Below, one piece after another: positions 11,930-24,000 of a DNA stretch of 64,000 nt. Origin of the DNA: Proteles cristata cristata (Eukaryota > Chordata > Mammalia > Carnivora > Hyaenidae). The notes beneath the pieces were generated by a model. It did not search any database and was not told the DNA's origin. It saw only the letters and a program-made list of their open reading frames with translations. A program made the translations under genes and the position numbers. Where the stretch lies: contig JAESUZ010002871.1 in assembly GCA_017311185.1 (NCBI GenBank), positions 186,001 to 250,000 on the forward strand, given 5' to 3'. How positions within the stretch are numbered: the first letter of the stretch is position 1; each line of letters begins with the position of its first letter.

Positions 11930-12275
11930 AACTTCCAGCTATAAGAAGGGTAAGTTCTGGAGATGTAATGTACACCATGGTAACTATATAAGTTACAATA
12001 AGTTACAATAGTAACTTACCAGTACTATTTTATATATTTGCAAGTTGTCAGGAGGGTATATTTTAAAAGTTCTCATCCACACACACAAATTGTAACTATG
12101 TGACATGGTGGATGTGATAACTAACCTTATTGTGGTAATCCTTCTTCTTTCTGTCTTTATATATATGTATATGTATTTATATACACATATATAAAATAAC
12201 TACATTGTATATCTTGAACTTATACAAAGTTCCATGTTTATTGTATATCTCAGTAAAGCTGGGGGAAAAAGCAGG
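11930..12275 (+). repeat. L1 3' end, old subfamily
   Basis: Forward-strand L1 3' UTR landmarks: TTCCAGCTATAAGAAGGGTA, AAGTTCTGGAGATGTAATG, CTTATTGTGGTAATCC and a terminal TATCTCAGTAAAGCTGGGG. An AT-rich simple repeat at 12160-12195 interrupts it. Confidence 0.75.
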
Positions 12276-12507
12276 GACTCCGATTTCAAAGTTGAAGTTT
12301 TTTGTTTTTGTTTTTATCTTTGCCACAGTATCACACTATAGTAAGAAACTACAAAAGAACTTATAATTGATAAGCTCTAGTACTGGCACGTATATCTTCA
12401 TACAATAGATTGCTATTTTAAGAACTGTTTCTTCACCCTTTCTGAGGTTCTCCTATTGTGAACATTAATTACCTAATGTGAAGATGAGAATATAAAAACA
12501 GTAAGCA

Positions 12508-12607
12508 GGGGTACCTGCTTGGCACAGTCTGTGGAACATGAGACTCATGATCTCAGGGTTGTGAGTTTGAGCCCCACACTGGATATAGAGTTTACTTAAA
12601 AAATAAA
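12508..12607 (+). repeat. Short carnivore SINE (older type)
   Basis: GGGGTACCTGCTTGGCACAG head ending in the joint ATATAGAGTTTACTTAAAAA. No long TC tract. Confidence 0.75.
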
Positions 12608-14147
12608 ACAGTAAGCTTCATTTTAATTACTCTTTGTCTTATTTTTCATACCTATTAAAAATATATTCTTCTTACATTCTATGCATTTTATAAGGCAATA
12701 TAAGTCCTTTGTGTGTGATAGGGAATGAATTGGATATAACAAACAAGAAGCTATATTGTGAGCTCATTTAATAATTGCATTAATTCAGGGAAAAATACAT
12801 GAAGTTGTGATAGCCTATGATAATTTCAGTTTATAAAATCTCAGACTTATAACTAGCTACAAGGTGGAGGGAAATAAGAATGAATCAGACAAGAAATAGA
12901 TTTGAAATTTGATGAGATCTATCTTTTGCATGCTTCTACTTGAGGTTATCTACTTCAGAGAAGAGCCTGGCAGGCTAAACTACATAAAAAGTTCTTTTAG
13001 AAGGAGAAGGAGGGTGATTTGTTTGGAAACTAAGTCCAAATAAAGTCCATGTGAAAGAGGAGTTGCCGTTTCCTTCCCAAACTAGTTGTAGGGGAAATAA
13101 GAATGGCAGAGGATCGAGTTTGGACATGATTAGGAAAGTACATTAATTGGGTCATCCAAGAAATTCCTCCTGCTGGTGAGCAGTTTACATGGAGTTTGAA
13201 CTGGTCAAAACAGAGGTCATCCAGCCTCATGACTTATGATCCATTATCTTTGTCTCTGGCCCATGAGAAAAGCAGTTTTATCTAATTTCAAGCCTAGATG
13301 AAAATAAAAGATAGGCAAAGGGTTATTTTTCCTACATTTGGATGGGGCTGTCTTATGATAAGGGAATAGGAAAAGGCCGCTGTGTGGTTTGGGATAATGT
13401 TTATAGAAAGAACATTGTAAAGCCATAAACCACATAAGGTATTGCTATCTTTTGGATTAAGATAACACAGCTGGAAGGAACCCTAGATACCATCTAACTC
13501 CTTCATGTTGCAGGCACTGAGGCCTATGAGGGTCAAGTGTATTTACTGCCTAAGCACACATACCAAGTAGAGGTAAGGGGCAGAGATTCTGGAACCTGAC
13601 ATACCTGTTTGAAGCTCAGTCTGCCACTTACTAGTTTATGACTTTGGAGCTGAGGAGGGCCTCACAGACGTGAAGGGCTGTGTCGCACAGAGTAGAGTTT
13701 GCCAAATGGGCAGGCATTCCAGATGGAGAGACTAAAGTGTGTCCAAAGAGAAAGGGACGGGAGGGAGAGAGGCCTGCCCAGAGGAGCCAGTGCAGGTGGG
13801 TGTAGCTGGTGCACAACCTTACAGGGGAGTGAAGAAAACTAGTGGGGGGGGAACCTGTTGCCCTGGCTCTTCGCGAGAACACTTTGTGGCCACATTTTCC
13901 CCCCTTGCTATTCACTATTACTTTGTATCAATAATAGACTCAAAGAAGGCTGAGTTACTACCACTCTAGGACAGCTGTCTTTATCAACAGGGTCTCCCAT
14001 ATTTTGCAGTCCAGGAAGGAAGACTAAGCAGGGGTTGGGATATTGCTGGTCCCTTAGAATCCCTTCTCCTTCCCCTGTGAGCTGAGCTGTCTTCAGCCCA
14101 ATGCCCAGCCTGGCCTTCTTGGACACAGAAAGCTCTGGATGTGGTTA
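12608..14147. other. Intergenic DNA with weak MIR traces
   Basis: A MIR-like piece is visible near 13575-13645 (GATTCTGGAACCTGACATAC, CCACTTACTAGTTTATGAC). Nothing else is recognised, and no exon is supported. Confidence 0.5.
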
Positions 14148-14163
14148 GAAAACATTAATAATA

Positions 14164-14377
14164 GGGGCGCCTGGGTGGCTCAGTCAGTTAAGCATCTGAC
14201 TTCGGCTCAGGTCATGATCTCATTGTTCATGGGTTTGAGCCCTATGTCAGGCTCTGTGCTGACAGCTCAGAGCCTGGAGCCTGCTTCAGATTCTGTGTCT
14301 CCCTCTCTCTCCTTCCCTCCCCCATTAGTGCTCTGTATCTGTCTCTCAAAAATGAATAAAAACATTTAAAATTTTTT
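14164..14377 (+). repeat. CAN-SINE with target-site duplication
   Basis: Full-length copy flanked by GAAAACATTAATA on both sides (about 14148-14160 and 14380-14392). Confidence 0.95.
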
Positions 14378-14389
14378 AGAAAACATTAA

Positions 14390-14490
14390 TAGCTACCATG
14401 CCTATGTACCTGGCATTGTTCTAACTGTTGAGTGTATTGATTAATTTAATCCTTGCAAAACTCTTATGAAGTAAGCACAACTATACTTTT
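14390..14490 (-). repeat. MIR-like ancient SINE
   Basis: Reverse MIR landmarks: TACCTGGCATTGTTCTAAC and AATCCTTGCAAAACTC. The SINE at 14164 inserted at its edge. Confidence 0.55.
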
Positions 14491-14618
14491 TCCTTTCCTC
14501 AACTCCTCAAAACTTTTTTAGTATACATAACATAAATACAAAAATATATAGAAGCTTAATATATTTTATTATATATTAATAAATATATATGATTATAATA
14601 ATATTAATTTATGTAAGT

Positions 14619-15342
14619 TTTTAAAAATGTTCTGAAGAGCCAAAAATTAAGTCCTCCATTAAGAGAAACCTCGGGCTGCACGTAGCCCCAATCCCCGCCC
14701 CAATCTCAGACTGTTCAAGGCTAAAGCCATCCTCAGACCGCCCTCAGTTCAGCTAATCAAAAAACATTCCTATGGTCTGAGTCAAGGCTGGGAACTGCAG
14801 ATACAAACTAGCCAATTTCTCACCGCTTGCCCGAACCCCACGTGGGCCCTTTGAACTCACCTCATAATTGGTCATTTTCAAAGGATTCTCAAAAGTCATG
14901 ATTGGGTCCCACCAGAAATAATGAACACCTCACAGATACTGAATGGTCAAAGCTGTAATTGTAATTGGTGCTTATGTGATGATGCTACATGTACTGTAAC
15001 ACCCCCATCCCTTACTCCTTAAAAACCCTATTCGCTATTGTTCTTGGCTTCATCTTGCTGCCACTACACCGGTAGGCGGATGAGCCCCTGCTTGAGTTAG
15101 TAATAAAGACCCTTTTGTATTTGCATCGGTGTCGGCTCCTTGGAGGTCTCTGGGAACTCGCGAATCGGGCACAACAGTTCATTTTTGAGAGAGAGGGAGA
15201 GAGACACACACAGAATCTGAAGCAGGCTCCAGGCTCTGAGCTGTTAGCACAGAACCTGATGTGGGGCTCAAACTTACCAACTGTAGGATCATGACCTGAG
15301 CTGAATTGGGACGCTTAACCGACTGAGCCACCCAGGCACCCC
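14619..15342 (-). repeat. CAN-SINE split by an ERV LTR
   Basis: A reverse-orientation SINE has its tail side at about 14619-14632 (TTTTAAAAATGTTC) and continues at 15177-15342 (GTTCATTTTTGAGAGAG, ending CCACCCAGGCACCCC). The two parts are separated by the LTR at 14633-15176. Similar AATTTATGTAAG and AATTTATTTAAG stretches flank the whole unit and look like the SINE's own, slightly diverged, target-site duplication. Confidence 0.88.
14633..15176 (+). mobile_element. Solo ERV LTR (ERV1/gammaretrovirus-like)
   Basis: A 544-bp element begins TGAAGAGCC and ends GGGCACAACA (the canonical TG...CA termini). It is flanked by a perfect 4-bp duplication GTTC at 14629-14632 and 15177-15180. Internal signals read on the + strand: a TATA-like TTAAAAA at 15019-15025, a polyadenylation signal AATAAA at 15102-15107, and a downstream GT-rich stretch. 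A 4-bp duplication and this layout fit class I (gamma-type) retroviral LTRs. No gag, pol or env sequence is attached, so this is a solo LTR left after recombination. The subfamily was not identified. Confidence 0.88.
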
Positions 15343-15789
15343 TAAATTTATTTAAGTATTTAAGCTGGCACGCCAACAGTCACTAGCTCGCTGCACAGGA
15401 AACAAAATTAGTAGCACCCAAAGGGCTTTTGGCATTCCCATTCAGTCAGCGGGTCTCCTCAGCCCCCAAAACAATACCATCCTTACTGCTAACAGTAGAG
15501 CTCACTGAGTTTGTTTTGTACGATATTACTTGTAGCTTCTTTGATTTACACTACATTGAAGTAATTACAGGTCCGGTCATTTTCTCTCTTTGCTACATAA
15601 TTTCCTCTATGTATATCTTGAAACATTTTAAGATCCAGAAAAGTTGAAAAACTAGTAGAGCGAATAGTCATATACCCTTTATTTCCAGCATGAAGGACGA
15701 CTATTATTTTCACTTTATAGGTGAGGGAACTAAGACAAAGAGAAATTAGGTAAGGAGCCCAGGTCATGCATGCCCTTAGGATCTAATCT

Positions 15790-15925
15790 TGCCTGGCTGG
15801 CTGCTTAGTCAGTCATAAGACTGGGCAAATCCCACACTTGTCTGAGCCCTTTCTTCATTTATACGATGGGAGTAACAATCCCCATTTCACTGAGTTTCCA
15901 GACTGTTGTGAGGCTCAAATGTGAA
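15790..15925 (+). repeat. MIR-like ancient SINE
   Basis: Diverged MIR 3' half: GACTGGGCAAATCCCAC, TTCTTCATTTATACGATGGG, and TGTTGTGAGGCTCAAATGTG. Confidence 0.6.
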
Positions 15926-15957
15926 CGTGCTACTTGAAGAATAAAGAGGTGATGTTC

Positions 15958-16062
15958 AACAGGGGTGTTGTTAAAAATGCAGACTCCTGGGCCTCAGTCC
16001 TTAGAGATTCAGTAGGTCTGGGGGAGGAGTCTGAATGTTTAACATGCACCCAGGTGATTCTG
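15958..16062 (+). repeat. MER5-like DNA transposon remnant
   Basis: Landmarks AAAATGCAGACTCCTGGGCC, AGATTCAGTAGGTCTGGG and CACCCAGGTGATTCTGATGC are typical of MER5 elements. Confidence 0.72.
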
Positions 16063-16099
16063 ATGCACGAATTCCCTATCTCACTATACAAAAACAATT

Positions 16100-16240
16100 C
16101 GTTAAAAAGAATTTTTTAAATTTATTTATTTTGAGAGAGAGTGAGCATGTGCATGGGAGGGGTGGGGTAGAGAGTGAACTCACAAACTGTGAGATCAGGA
16201 CCTGAGCCAAAATCAAGAGTCAGATGCTTAACTGATTTAA
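16100..16240 (-). repeat. CAN-SINE, truncated
   Basis: Tail and central part of a reverse SINE. The head end (GAGCCACCCAGG...) is missing, and the copy stops at GATGCTTAACTGATTTA. Confidence 0.85.
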
Positions 16241-16754
16241 GACGAGTCCCGGGAGCCATCTCCTTTACAGAAGTAATAAAGCAAAAGGAAGCTTGCTCGC
16301 CTTTCAGGAGGACTAGTGACTCAGGAGTTTAGAACAAAAGAGGACAAGATGGAGCCACTGTAGGTGAAAGGGCAAGAGTTTTCTGTTGCAAAATGAGAGG
16401 TCAGATTAGAGGGAAGTAAAAAACAAAACAAACCAGACACTCAACTCTTACTCACATTTCAATATATTCCTGCCCTCTCACATCGCAGCAGGGGGCAGAT
16501 TAACAAGTGACACACCAAGCTTCTGCTGACAGCCCTAACAAAGCTGGAACAACAAAAAGGACCAAAAAAAGGGGGGGGGGAGAGAAAGAATTTGATGGTT
16601 TAAAAGCTTGGAAAAATGTCAACACAGTGGGGAGGAGGGAACCTAAAAATAAGCTCTGTACCTTTTTGGACTTCTAACAGTCATCTTACGGTTTAGTGTT
16701 GTTTTATTTTGAATCGCATGGTTCGAGAGGGAGGGAGAAATACTGTATTTTCTT

Positions 16755-16984
16755 TTTATTTACTTATTTCTAGGAAAGAGAGAGAGAGAGAGAGAAAGAG
16801 AGAGGGGGTGGGCAGCATGAGCAGGGGAAGGTCAGGGAGAGAGGGAGTCACAGACTGAAACAGGCTCCAGGCTCCGAGCTGGCAGTCAGCACAGAGCCCG
16901 ACGCGGGGCTCGAACCCACGAACCGCGAGATCATGACCTAAGCGAAAGTCGGACGCTTAACCGACTAAGCCACCCAGGCGCCCC
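16755..16984 (-). repeat. CAN-SINE, young, with perfect 18-bp target-site duplication
   Basis: Young-subfamily copy ending GACTAAGCCACCCAGGCGCC. It is flanked by identical 18-bp GAAATACTGTATTTTCTT copies at 16737-16754 and 16985-17002. Confidence 0.97.
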
Positions 16985-17002
16985 GAAATACTGTATTTTC
17001 TT

Positions 17003-17960
17003 GCAAAGGGCCTCTAGACTCCCGCCTTGTATAAGGGATACATTTTTAAGGGTCAGCTTGGAGCTTTAGATATGATACACAGTATCTATGCGCACGCAAC
17101 ACGAGTTAAGTAATGGAGGTGAATGTCTTCCGGGGCTTTCCACGGTTGAAACGCCACTGCTTGACAAAGAAAGTCCCGGGCTCCGGGAGGCGACGATGAC
17201 CCGGCGGCCGTCCGGGGCGGGAGCTCCTCTCCACCTGCGGATAGTCCCTGGTTTAACCTTCCCCGAGAGTTGGGGGGGTGGGGGGGGGCCGGCGGCGACG
17301 GGACGCGGAGACCCCCTACCGCCAGTCTGTTCCGGGACACGTCCACAGAACTCCTACCCTGCCCGGGGCCGCTGCACAACTCGTTTGCTCAATCAGGTTC
17401 AAGTCCCTGCATTTGAAAAACGAAAAACCTGGGACTCCTGTGTTGACGATGTAACTACCTAACGCTTCCTTTCTTTCTTCGAAAAAGCATAACCAACAAT
17501 TTTTCGTAAAGACCATCTTGCATCATCAGGATAGGCAGCTATCATCCTGCAGTGATTGGGGAGTAAGAGTCACCGAGAAAAAAAAGAAGGGGACAAACCG
17601 ACGGTACTCTAAAGCTTTTCTTGTAAATAAAATAAGAACTACATTAGAAAAATCTTAGAAGAGCAATAAAACAATCTCTACAGGTCTATCATCAGGTTGG
17701 AGTTTCACCAAATGTGAGAAGTTATTGACTCGCTCAAAAGTCCAGAAGCCGCCGTTTCCATTTTTAAAGGCAGTTCTATTCTGAGGACGGACGGTAAGCA
17801 ACAGGTTACGGTTCATCTGCGCGTCGACACCGCCAACGCCTTTTACAAAACCTGCGAGCCCGCCGGCGCACCGGTCGCCTGCGCCACCCGCCGGGCAGGG
17901 CGCCCACCCCCGAGGGAGCGCGACCCTCGGGCGGGGCCTGCGGCCGCTCCGGGTCGGGGC
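17003..17960. other. PLIN2 upstream region, partly CpG-rich
   Basis: A GC-rich patch at about 17150-17350 includes a G-rich run at 17272-17288. AT-richer DNA follows up to 17800, then the PLIN2 CpG island. No exon could be supported. Open frames here on both strands reflect the high GC content. Confidence 0.5.
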
Positions 17961-18035
17961 CGCGGGTCACGTGCTGCGGGGGGAGGGGGGCGGGGCCGGC
18001 GCGGTATATATAGCCTGGAGGCCAGAGCCCTGCTT
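17961..18035 (+). promoter_or_regulatory. PLIN2: PLIN2 core promoter
   Basis: Read 5' to 3', the region contains a perfect E-box CACGTG at 17968-17973, a G-rich run of the form G6-A-G6-C-G4 at 17978-17995 that overlaps an Sp1-type GC box, and a TATATATA box at 18005-18012. Transcription should start about 25-30 bases after the TATA box, near 18035. PLIN2 is known to be induced by fatty acids through PPAR sites; I did not find a convincing DR1 PPAR element close to this promoter. The start is inferred, not measured. Confidence 0.85.
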
Positions 18036-18087
18036 TGAAAGCCGCGTGGGACTCGCGGGGGTCTGGTTTCTGCGCTGAGGTCGGTAG
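18035..18087 (+). other. PLIN2: PLIN2 exon 1, non-coding (approximate)
   Basis: A short 5' UTR exon is expected between the TATA-defined start and a cluster of overlapping GT dinucleotides at 18080-18093 (GAGGTCGGTAGGTAGGTGCG). The best donor match is TAG/GTAGGT with cleavage after 18087, but cleavage after 18079, 18083 or 18091 is also possible. No ATG lies in it. Confidence 0.6.
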
Positions 18088-21000
18088 GTAGGTGCGCACC
18101 CTCTGTGTGTCCGGCGGACGGACCCGGGTCCCCGGCGGGGCTCCAGACTGGGAGACTGGGCGGTGGTCCCAGAGTCAGCCCGCCTTGCGGCTTCCGGGTC
18201 CGGGCTGGGAAGGGGCGGTCTCCTGGGCCTGCGCTTTCCACCCTTGCTCCCCCCCGCCCTTCCCGGGATTTTTTCTGCTCGCAGCTTCAGTGCGGGTGTA
18301 GCTTCTTGGCTTGGTTGCGGAGTAAGAGTTTCCATTTGTCCCGAAAGTACATTCTTAGGAAGTGTGCTAGCAAATCGTCTTCAGGCAGAATTGTATGGGG
18401 TTCACAGCGACAGCGAGGCTGTGGGTACTGGCGCCTGACTTGCGCCTTCAGGGTTGCTCTGGCACATTTCCTGCGGCACTGGGACCCTCGGCGGCCGGAG
18501 GGTGAACTGACTGGCCCCGAAGTGGTGGAGAGCGGGCCGTGCAGATGCTTCCTTCCCAGCTCTGCTCTGCTGCTTAGCGGTAAAGCAGTTTTATGTGGGT
18601 GTATAGGTCGTTGGAGGAACTAAATTAGCACTGGAGCCCGCCCTTCCTCTTGTGCTTGGTCTCCCTAAGACTAGTCGCAGTCCCTTCACGAGGAAGGAAT
18701 AAATTCCCTTAAAGTGCTCCAGCTTCATAGTCATGACTGTCGAAGATGTCTTCTACTTGAAATCTTTCACTTAAAAAATTTTTTATTATTAGGGGCATCT
18801 GGGTGGCTCAGTCGGTTAAAGGTCCAACTTTGGCTCAGGTCATGGTCATGATCTCAGGGGTTAGTGAGTTCCAGCTCCTCCCGCTCCCTGCTGGCAGCTC
18901 AGAGAGCCTGGGGCCTGCTTCCAATACTGTGTGTGTCTCTCTCTTTGCCTCCCACACTTGCACGGTCTCTCTCAAAAAGAAAAAATAATTTTAATAACAA
19001 ACAGTTTAAAGTAATCTCTATACCCAGCATGGGGCTTGAACAACCTCCAGATCAAGAGTTGCATGGTCTACAGACTGAGCCAGCCAGACACCCACGTCTT
19101 TAGTTTTATCCTGGATTTTAACTTGGTTCTAAAATTTTTGTGAACAGATGTTCCTCTTCCAAAGGCATCCCTAGTACCCTGGTGGAAAACAAGACAAACA
19201 CCTGAACAACTTTGTTTATTCTATGCGAATAGACCCTCTTTTCTTTTGGAATTTTACCCATAATTTCTGAAAGCCAGCCTCAGAAGGTGTTTGCTTAGGG
19301 GACAGCTGCCAGCTTGAGGGCGGGGAGAAGTGCAAAAAACTACACTTTTTGTATCTTGAATGTTTTCATGAAGTTAGCATTTACTTGGGTGGGGAATGAA
19401 TCTGGGAGAGTTTATCCTGATGTCCTGAAAGAAGTTTATCTTCCACAGATTTCTTTCTCTAAGAAGAAAAATGGCATCGGTGGCAGTTGATCCACAACCG
19501 GTATGGCCTTTAAATACATTTTCTTGATTCCTTTCCCTCCCCATGCGTGTTTTGAGGAATTAACAATTCCCTCTGCCTTGGTTGCAGAATGTGGTCACTA
19601 GGGTCGCTAACCTACCCTTGGTGAGCTCCACGTATGACCTGGTCTCTTCGGCTTATATCAGTACAAAGGATCAGTATCCCTGCTTGAAGTCTGTGTGCGA
19701 GATGGCTGAGAAGGGTGTGAAGACCATCACTTCTGTGGCTGTGACGAGTGCTCTACCCATCCTCCAGAAGCTAGAGCCACAAAGTGAGTTCTGACTTTTT
19801 CCTCAACATTCACTCCAAGGGATTGGGCAGGGGTGAGCCAGGAACTGTCTAGAAGATGTGAATGCCAGCCTTATGCCCCTACCACTTAGAGGCAAACTCA
19901 GGGAACCTCCTCTGTCTTTCCTAAGGCACATACTGCCTTTACTTACAAACTGCCGGGTAGGGGCGCTGGGGTGGCTCAGTCAGTTGAGCAACTGACTCTG
20001 AGTCCTGACGTCGGCTCAGGTCATGATCTCATAGTTCTGGAGTTCGAGCCCCACATCGGGCTCCATCGTGACAGTGTGGAGCCTGCTTGGGATTGTAGCT
20101 CCATCTCTGTCCCTTCCACTTGTTCTCTCTCTCTCTCAAAATAAAAATAAATTTAAAAACAAAAAACCCTGCCCCTTGGCCGTTGTTGCTATGGAAAGTG
20201 CCTCCTAACAATAGCAGATGTTCACAGTAGTTAAACAGTCTTCCAGAGATGCCTGTTTGGCAGCTGAGATCACAAGGGGTGCTAGTGGGTGAAATGAAAA
20301 GCTGATTTCCTTGGCATCACACAATATGCATGAACTATTGTCAAAAGTAACATTTTTGAGATATGATTAGCACACCATACAATTCGCCCACTAGTTGTGC
20401 AAGTGTCTCTGGAATCTGTTTTAGAACCTTTTCATTCCCTCAGAAAGGGACCCTCATTCCGGTTTCTGCTTAGAATGTTGAAAAAGTTCTGGAAATACTA
20501 ATGGTGATGATTGTATACCATTGTGAATAAACTTAATGTATCTGAATTATGGAGAGATAAAACCATTTTTATTTTAAAGTGTGAAAATGGTGAAGTGTAT
20601 GTTTATATTTGGCTACAATTTTAAAAAAGGGTAAAAAATTAAAAAATGTAAAAAAAGGATGAAACCTTACATCCATTCGCAGCCTCTCCCCATTTCCTTC
20701 CAACCCCCCTTAGGCAACTACTAATCTATTTTCTGTCTTTATAGACTTCTCTTTTCCGAACATTATATATAAATGGAACCATAAAAAAATGTTTTTTATG
20801 ATTGGCTTCTTTAGTATAATGTTTACAGGGTTTATCCATGTTGTGTCATATCAGTGCCTCATTTTTTTTATCGTGTGGGTAGATCGTATTTTACTTATTC
20901 ATTCATCAGTTCATGGACATTTGGGTTCCTTCTACTTTTGGTGATGATGAATCATGAATGTTACTGTGAACATTTATGTGCAAGATTCTCTGTGGACGTG

Positions 21001-24000
21001 TGTTTTCAGTTGTTTTGGGTGTATGTCTAGGAGTGGGGTTCCTGGGTCTTAATATTAACTGTTTAAGATTTCGAGGAACTGCCGGATTGTTTTCCAATGC
21101 AGCTGCACCATTTCCACTAGTAGTATACGAAGGGTCCCGTTTTTTTCACGTTATTAACTGCTTTTGAGTAAAGGTTTAGATATTTCCTCTAAATGGTTAA
21201 ATCATGGACTCAGAGGATTGTAAGGAACCGCTAGAGACCAGTTTTCCAACTCTGCTCCTTTCCAGATGAATATATTACTAGTGCTTGGCTTGGCCATCAC
21301 TGTGCTTGGACTAAAATCTGGGCTTTGTTGGTGAGACTCGGGGTGCTGTTAGCATACTGTTTTCTGGTCATAACCCCCAAATACACTGCCACTTACTGAA
21401 TTAAGTGTAGGTAATGATTAAACTGGACAGGAACACTCATTTTTAGAATTTTCAGATACCTCCCTCCCTGAATGAGGGTTCACATGAAGCCTGGCTTCTC
21501 TTGGCATTAATATCAGTTGATGAGGAAGACGTTTCTTTGCCAGCTTCCTAGCTGATTTCCTGGCTGATTTCCCTCTCTGTAGAAGACCATTGCCAGCAAC
21601 CTGCTAAGCGTCTTCTGTCTGAGCTGGAGAAATGAGACAGTGCATCGTATTGTAAATGAAGACCAGCATTCTTCCATTTTTTTATAAAAAGGCCAAAGGT
21701 TCAAGGTATAATGTATGCATTCTTACTTGCACTTGACATCTCCCCCATTTGTGATTCTTCCAGTTGCGGTTGCCAATACCTATGCTTGTAAGGGGCTAGA
21801 CAGGATCGAGGAGAAACTGCCTATTCTGAATCAGCCAACAACCCAGGTGAGCGTCGTTGGGCAAGAGCACTAGGACTTGCTGCCTCCCAATTCTTCATGT
21901 TCTGTCTGGTTAGCCTGGGCTGTGCGTGTCATAAACAGGAGAAATAAATTCTCCTCCTGGATGTATTTTTGAAAGAGTGACGGCCACTCCCTTACTTGCT
22001 GAATTGTTGTCAGGTTCTATCTGAGGAACAAGATGAACCAGCCCCCCTTTGGATGGTCCTGGTTTAGTCTGATCTTGATTGATTTGTGGTTTTGCCTCTG
22101 TAGATGATATTGCTGTTGCAAATAACTGATTCCCATGTGGTATTAGATCAACGCAGAGGCGGTAGATAAAAGCTTTTCTCCCTTGGTTCTGAGAGCCCAT
22201 CCGTTAGCATGGGGAACTGACGTCTCTGGCCAGGTGTTGGCCTTCTGGAGCTGTGATTCCTAGGGCCCGGGGGGCATGGGGCCACCTGTCTGTGCTCCTA
22301 GGCATGCACGGGCTGCTGCCCTCACTGTGAGCGTGTCAACATGGAAAATTCCATTCTTCTCTGGAGTACTTTTTGTGCCTTATTATATGTTCATCCTAGT
22401 TTAAAAAAAATATCCTGACAAATTTTATATCATTTTACCTTACTTGCTCCTCCAATAACCCTGGAGTGGTGGCAGGTAGGTAGGGCAGAGATACCTGATC
22501 AGGAAATTGACGCTTCTCAACTCTTGGAGATTTTTCTAAGACCTGAAGCCAGAGAGCAAAAAGTCCAGATTCCTTGTTAAGCATTTCAGACGAGGCTGCC
22601 CTACTTAACACTATAATTATGGCGTGCCTGGGTGGCTCAGTCGGTTAAGTGTCTGACTCTAGGTTTCGGCTCAGGTCATGATCTCACGGTTCATGAGTTC
22701 AGGCCCCACATCAGGCTCCATGCTGAGAGTGCAGAGCCTGCTTGGGATTCTCTCTCTCTCTCTCTCTCTCTCTTTTCCCCTCCCCCACTCGCACTTTGTC
22801 TCTCTCTCTCTCTCAAAAATAAATAAGTAAACTTAACAAATAAAAAAAAAAGACTATAATTATATATTTATGCCTGTGTTTCTCCTCAGCCAAGCAATGT
22901 GTTTTTCTACTTGTAGGTTGTTGCCAGTGCCAGAGGTGCTATGACTGGGGCAAAAGATGCTGTGACAACTACTATGACTGGGGCAAAGGACACCATGGCC
23001 AGCACCATCACTGGTGTGATGGACAAGACCAAAGGAGCAGTGACTGGCAGTGTGGAGAAGACCAAGTTTGTGGTCAATGGCAGCATTAACACAGTCTTGG
23101 GAAGCCGGATGGTGCAGCTGGTTAGCAGTGGAGTAGAGAATGCACTCACGAAGTCGGAGTTGCTGGTAGACCAGTATCTCCCTCTCACTGAGAAAGAGCT
23201 AGGTAATTGGATCGTCGTCTTGAACTCCATTTATTTCCTGAGCTCATAGTTAACACCATACATTTATGTCTTTTAATCAGTCTTATAAAACTGCTTCATT
23301 GAGATCTGCTTCATATACCAAAAAGTCACGTTTGATTCTGAGTAAACAGTTCTAAGTTTCATGTTGAATTCTACAAAGTTGGAAACTGTTGTTGGAGGAA
23401 TTTAACGTAGAGCAATTTTCTATAAATGGATTATTGTCAATGGCCTGCTTTACAGAATCATTAAACATTCAGTGCCTACTATGTGCCAGATACTGTGTTG
23501 CCTAAGAAGCTTACTCTACTGGGTTGAGACATGTATAGATAAATGTCAGATGCAGGGGCGCCTGGGTGGCTCAGTTGGTTGGACGTCCAACTTCGGCTCA
23601 GGTCACAATTTCATAGTTCTTGAGTTCGAGCCCCCTGTTGGGGCTCTGTGCTGGCAGCTCAGAGCCTGGAGCCTGTTTCAGATTCTGTGTCTCCCTCTGT
23701 CTCTGCCCCTTCCCCACTCATGCTCTGTCTCCGTCTCTCTCAAAAATAAGTAAACATTAAAAAATATTTTTTTTTAAATGTCAGGTGCAGTGATACGTAT
23801 GTTTTGGGTGGTCAAGTCCAGACAGGAGCTGTCCTGGGGGGAATGAGGGCATAATTCCCAGGTGGGTGGGTAGAATCAACAAGATGAGATCCAGGTTGGA
23901 GTCTAGGCCTCATCACTTCTTTTTTACAGACTCCGAAACAGGCTCCAGGCTCTCAGCTGGCAGTCTGCACAGAGCCCGATGTGGGGCTTGAACCCGTGAA

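Noticed and set aside
15012..15209. 65-residue minus-strand frame near 15.1 kb
   Set aside because: It runs across the LTR-SINE junction; there is no retroviral gene in the solo LTR.
17806..18623. Several 90-170 residue frames on both strands around PLIN2 exon 1
   Set aside because: GC-rich promoter DNA gives long chance frames. They conflict with the TATA-defined PLIN2 start and show no family features.
22907..23230. 107-residue minus-strand frame over PLIN2 exon 5
   Set aside because: Shadow of the exon 5 repeats.
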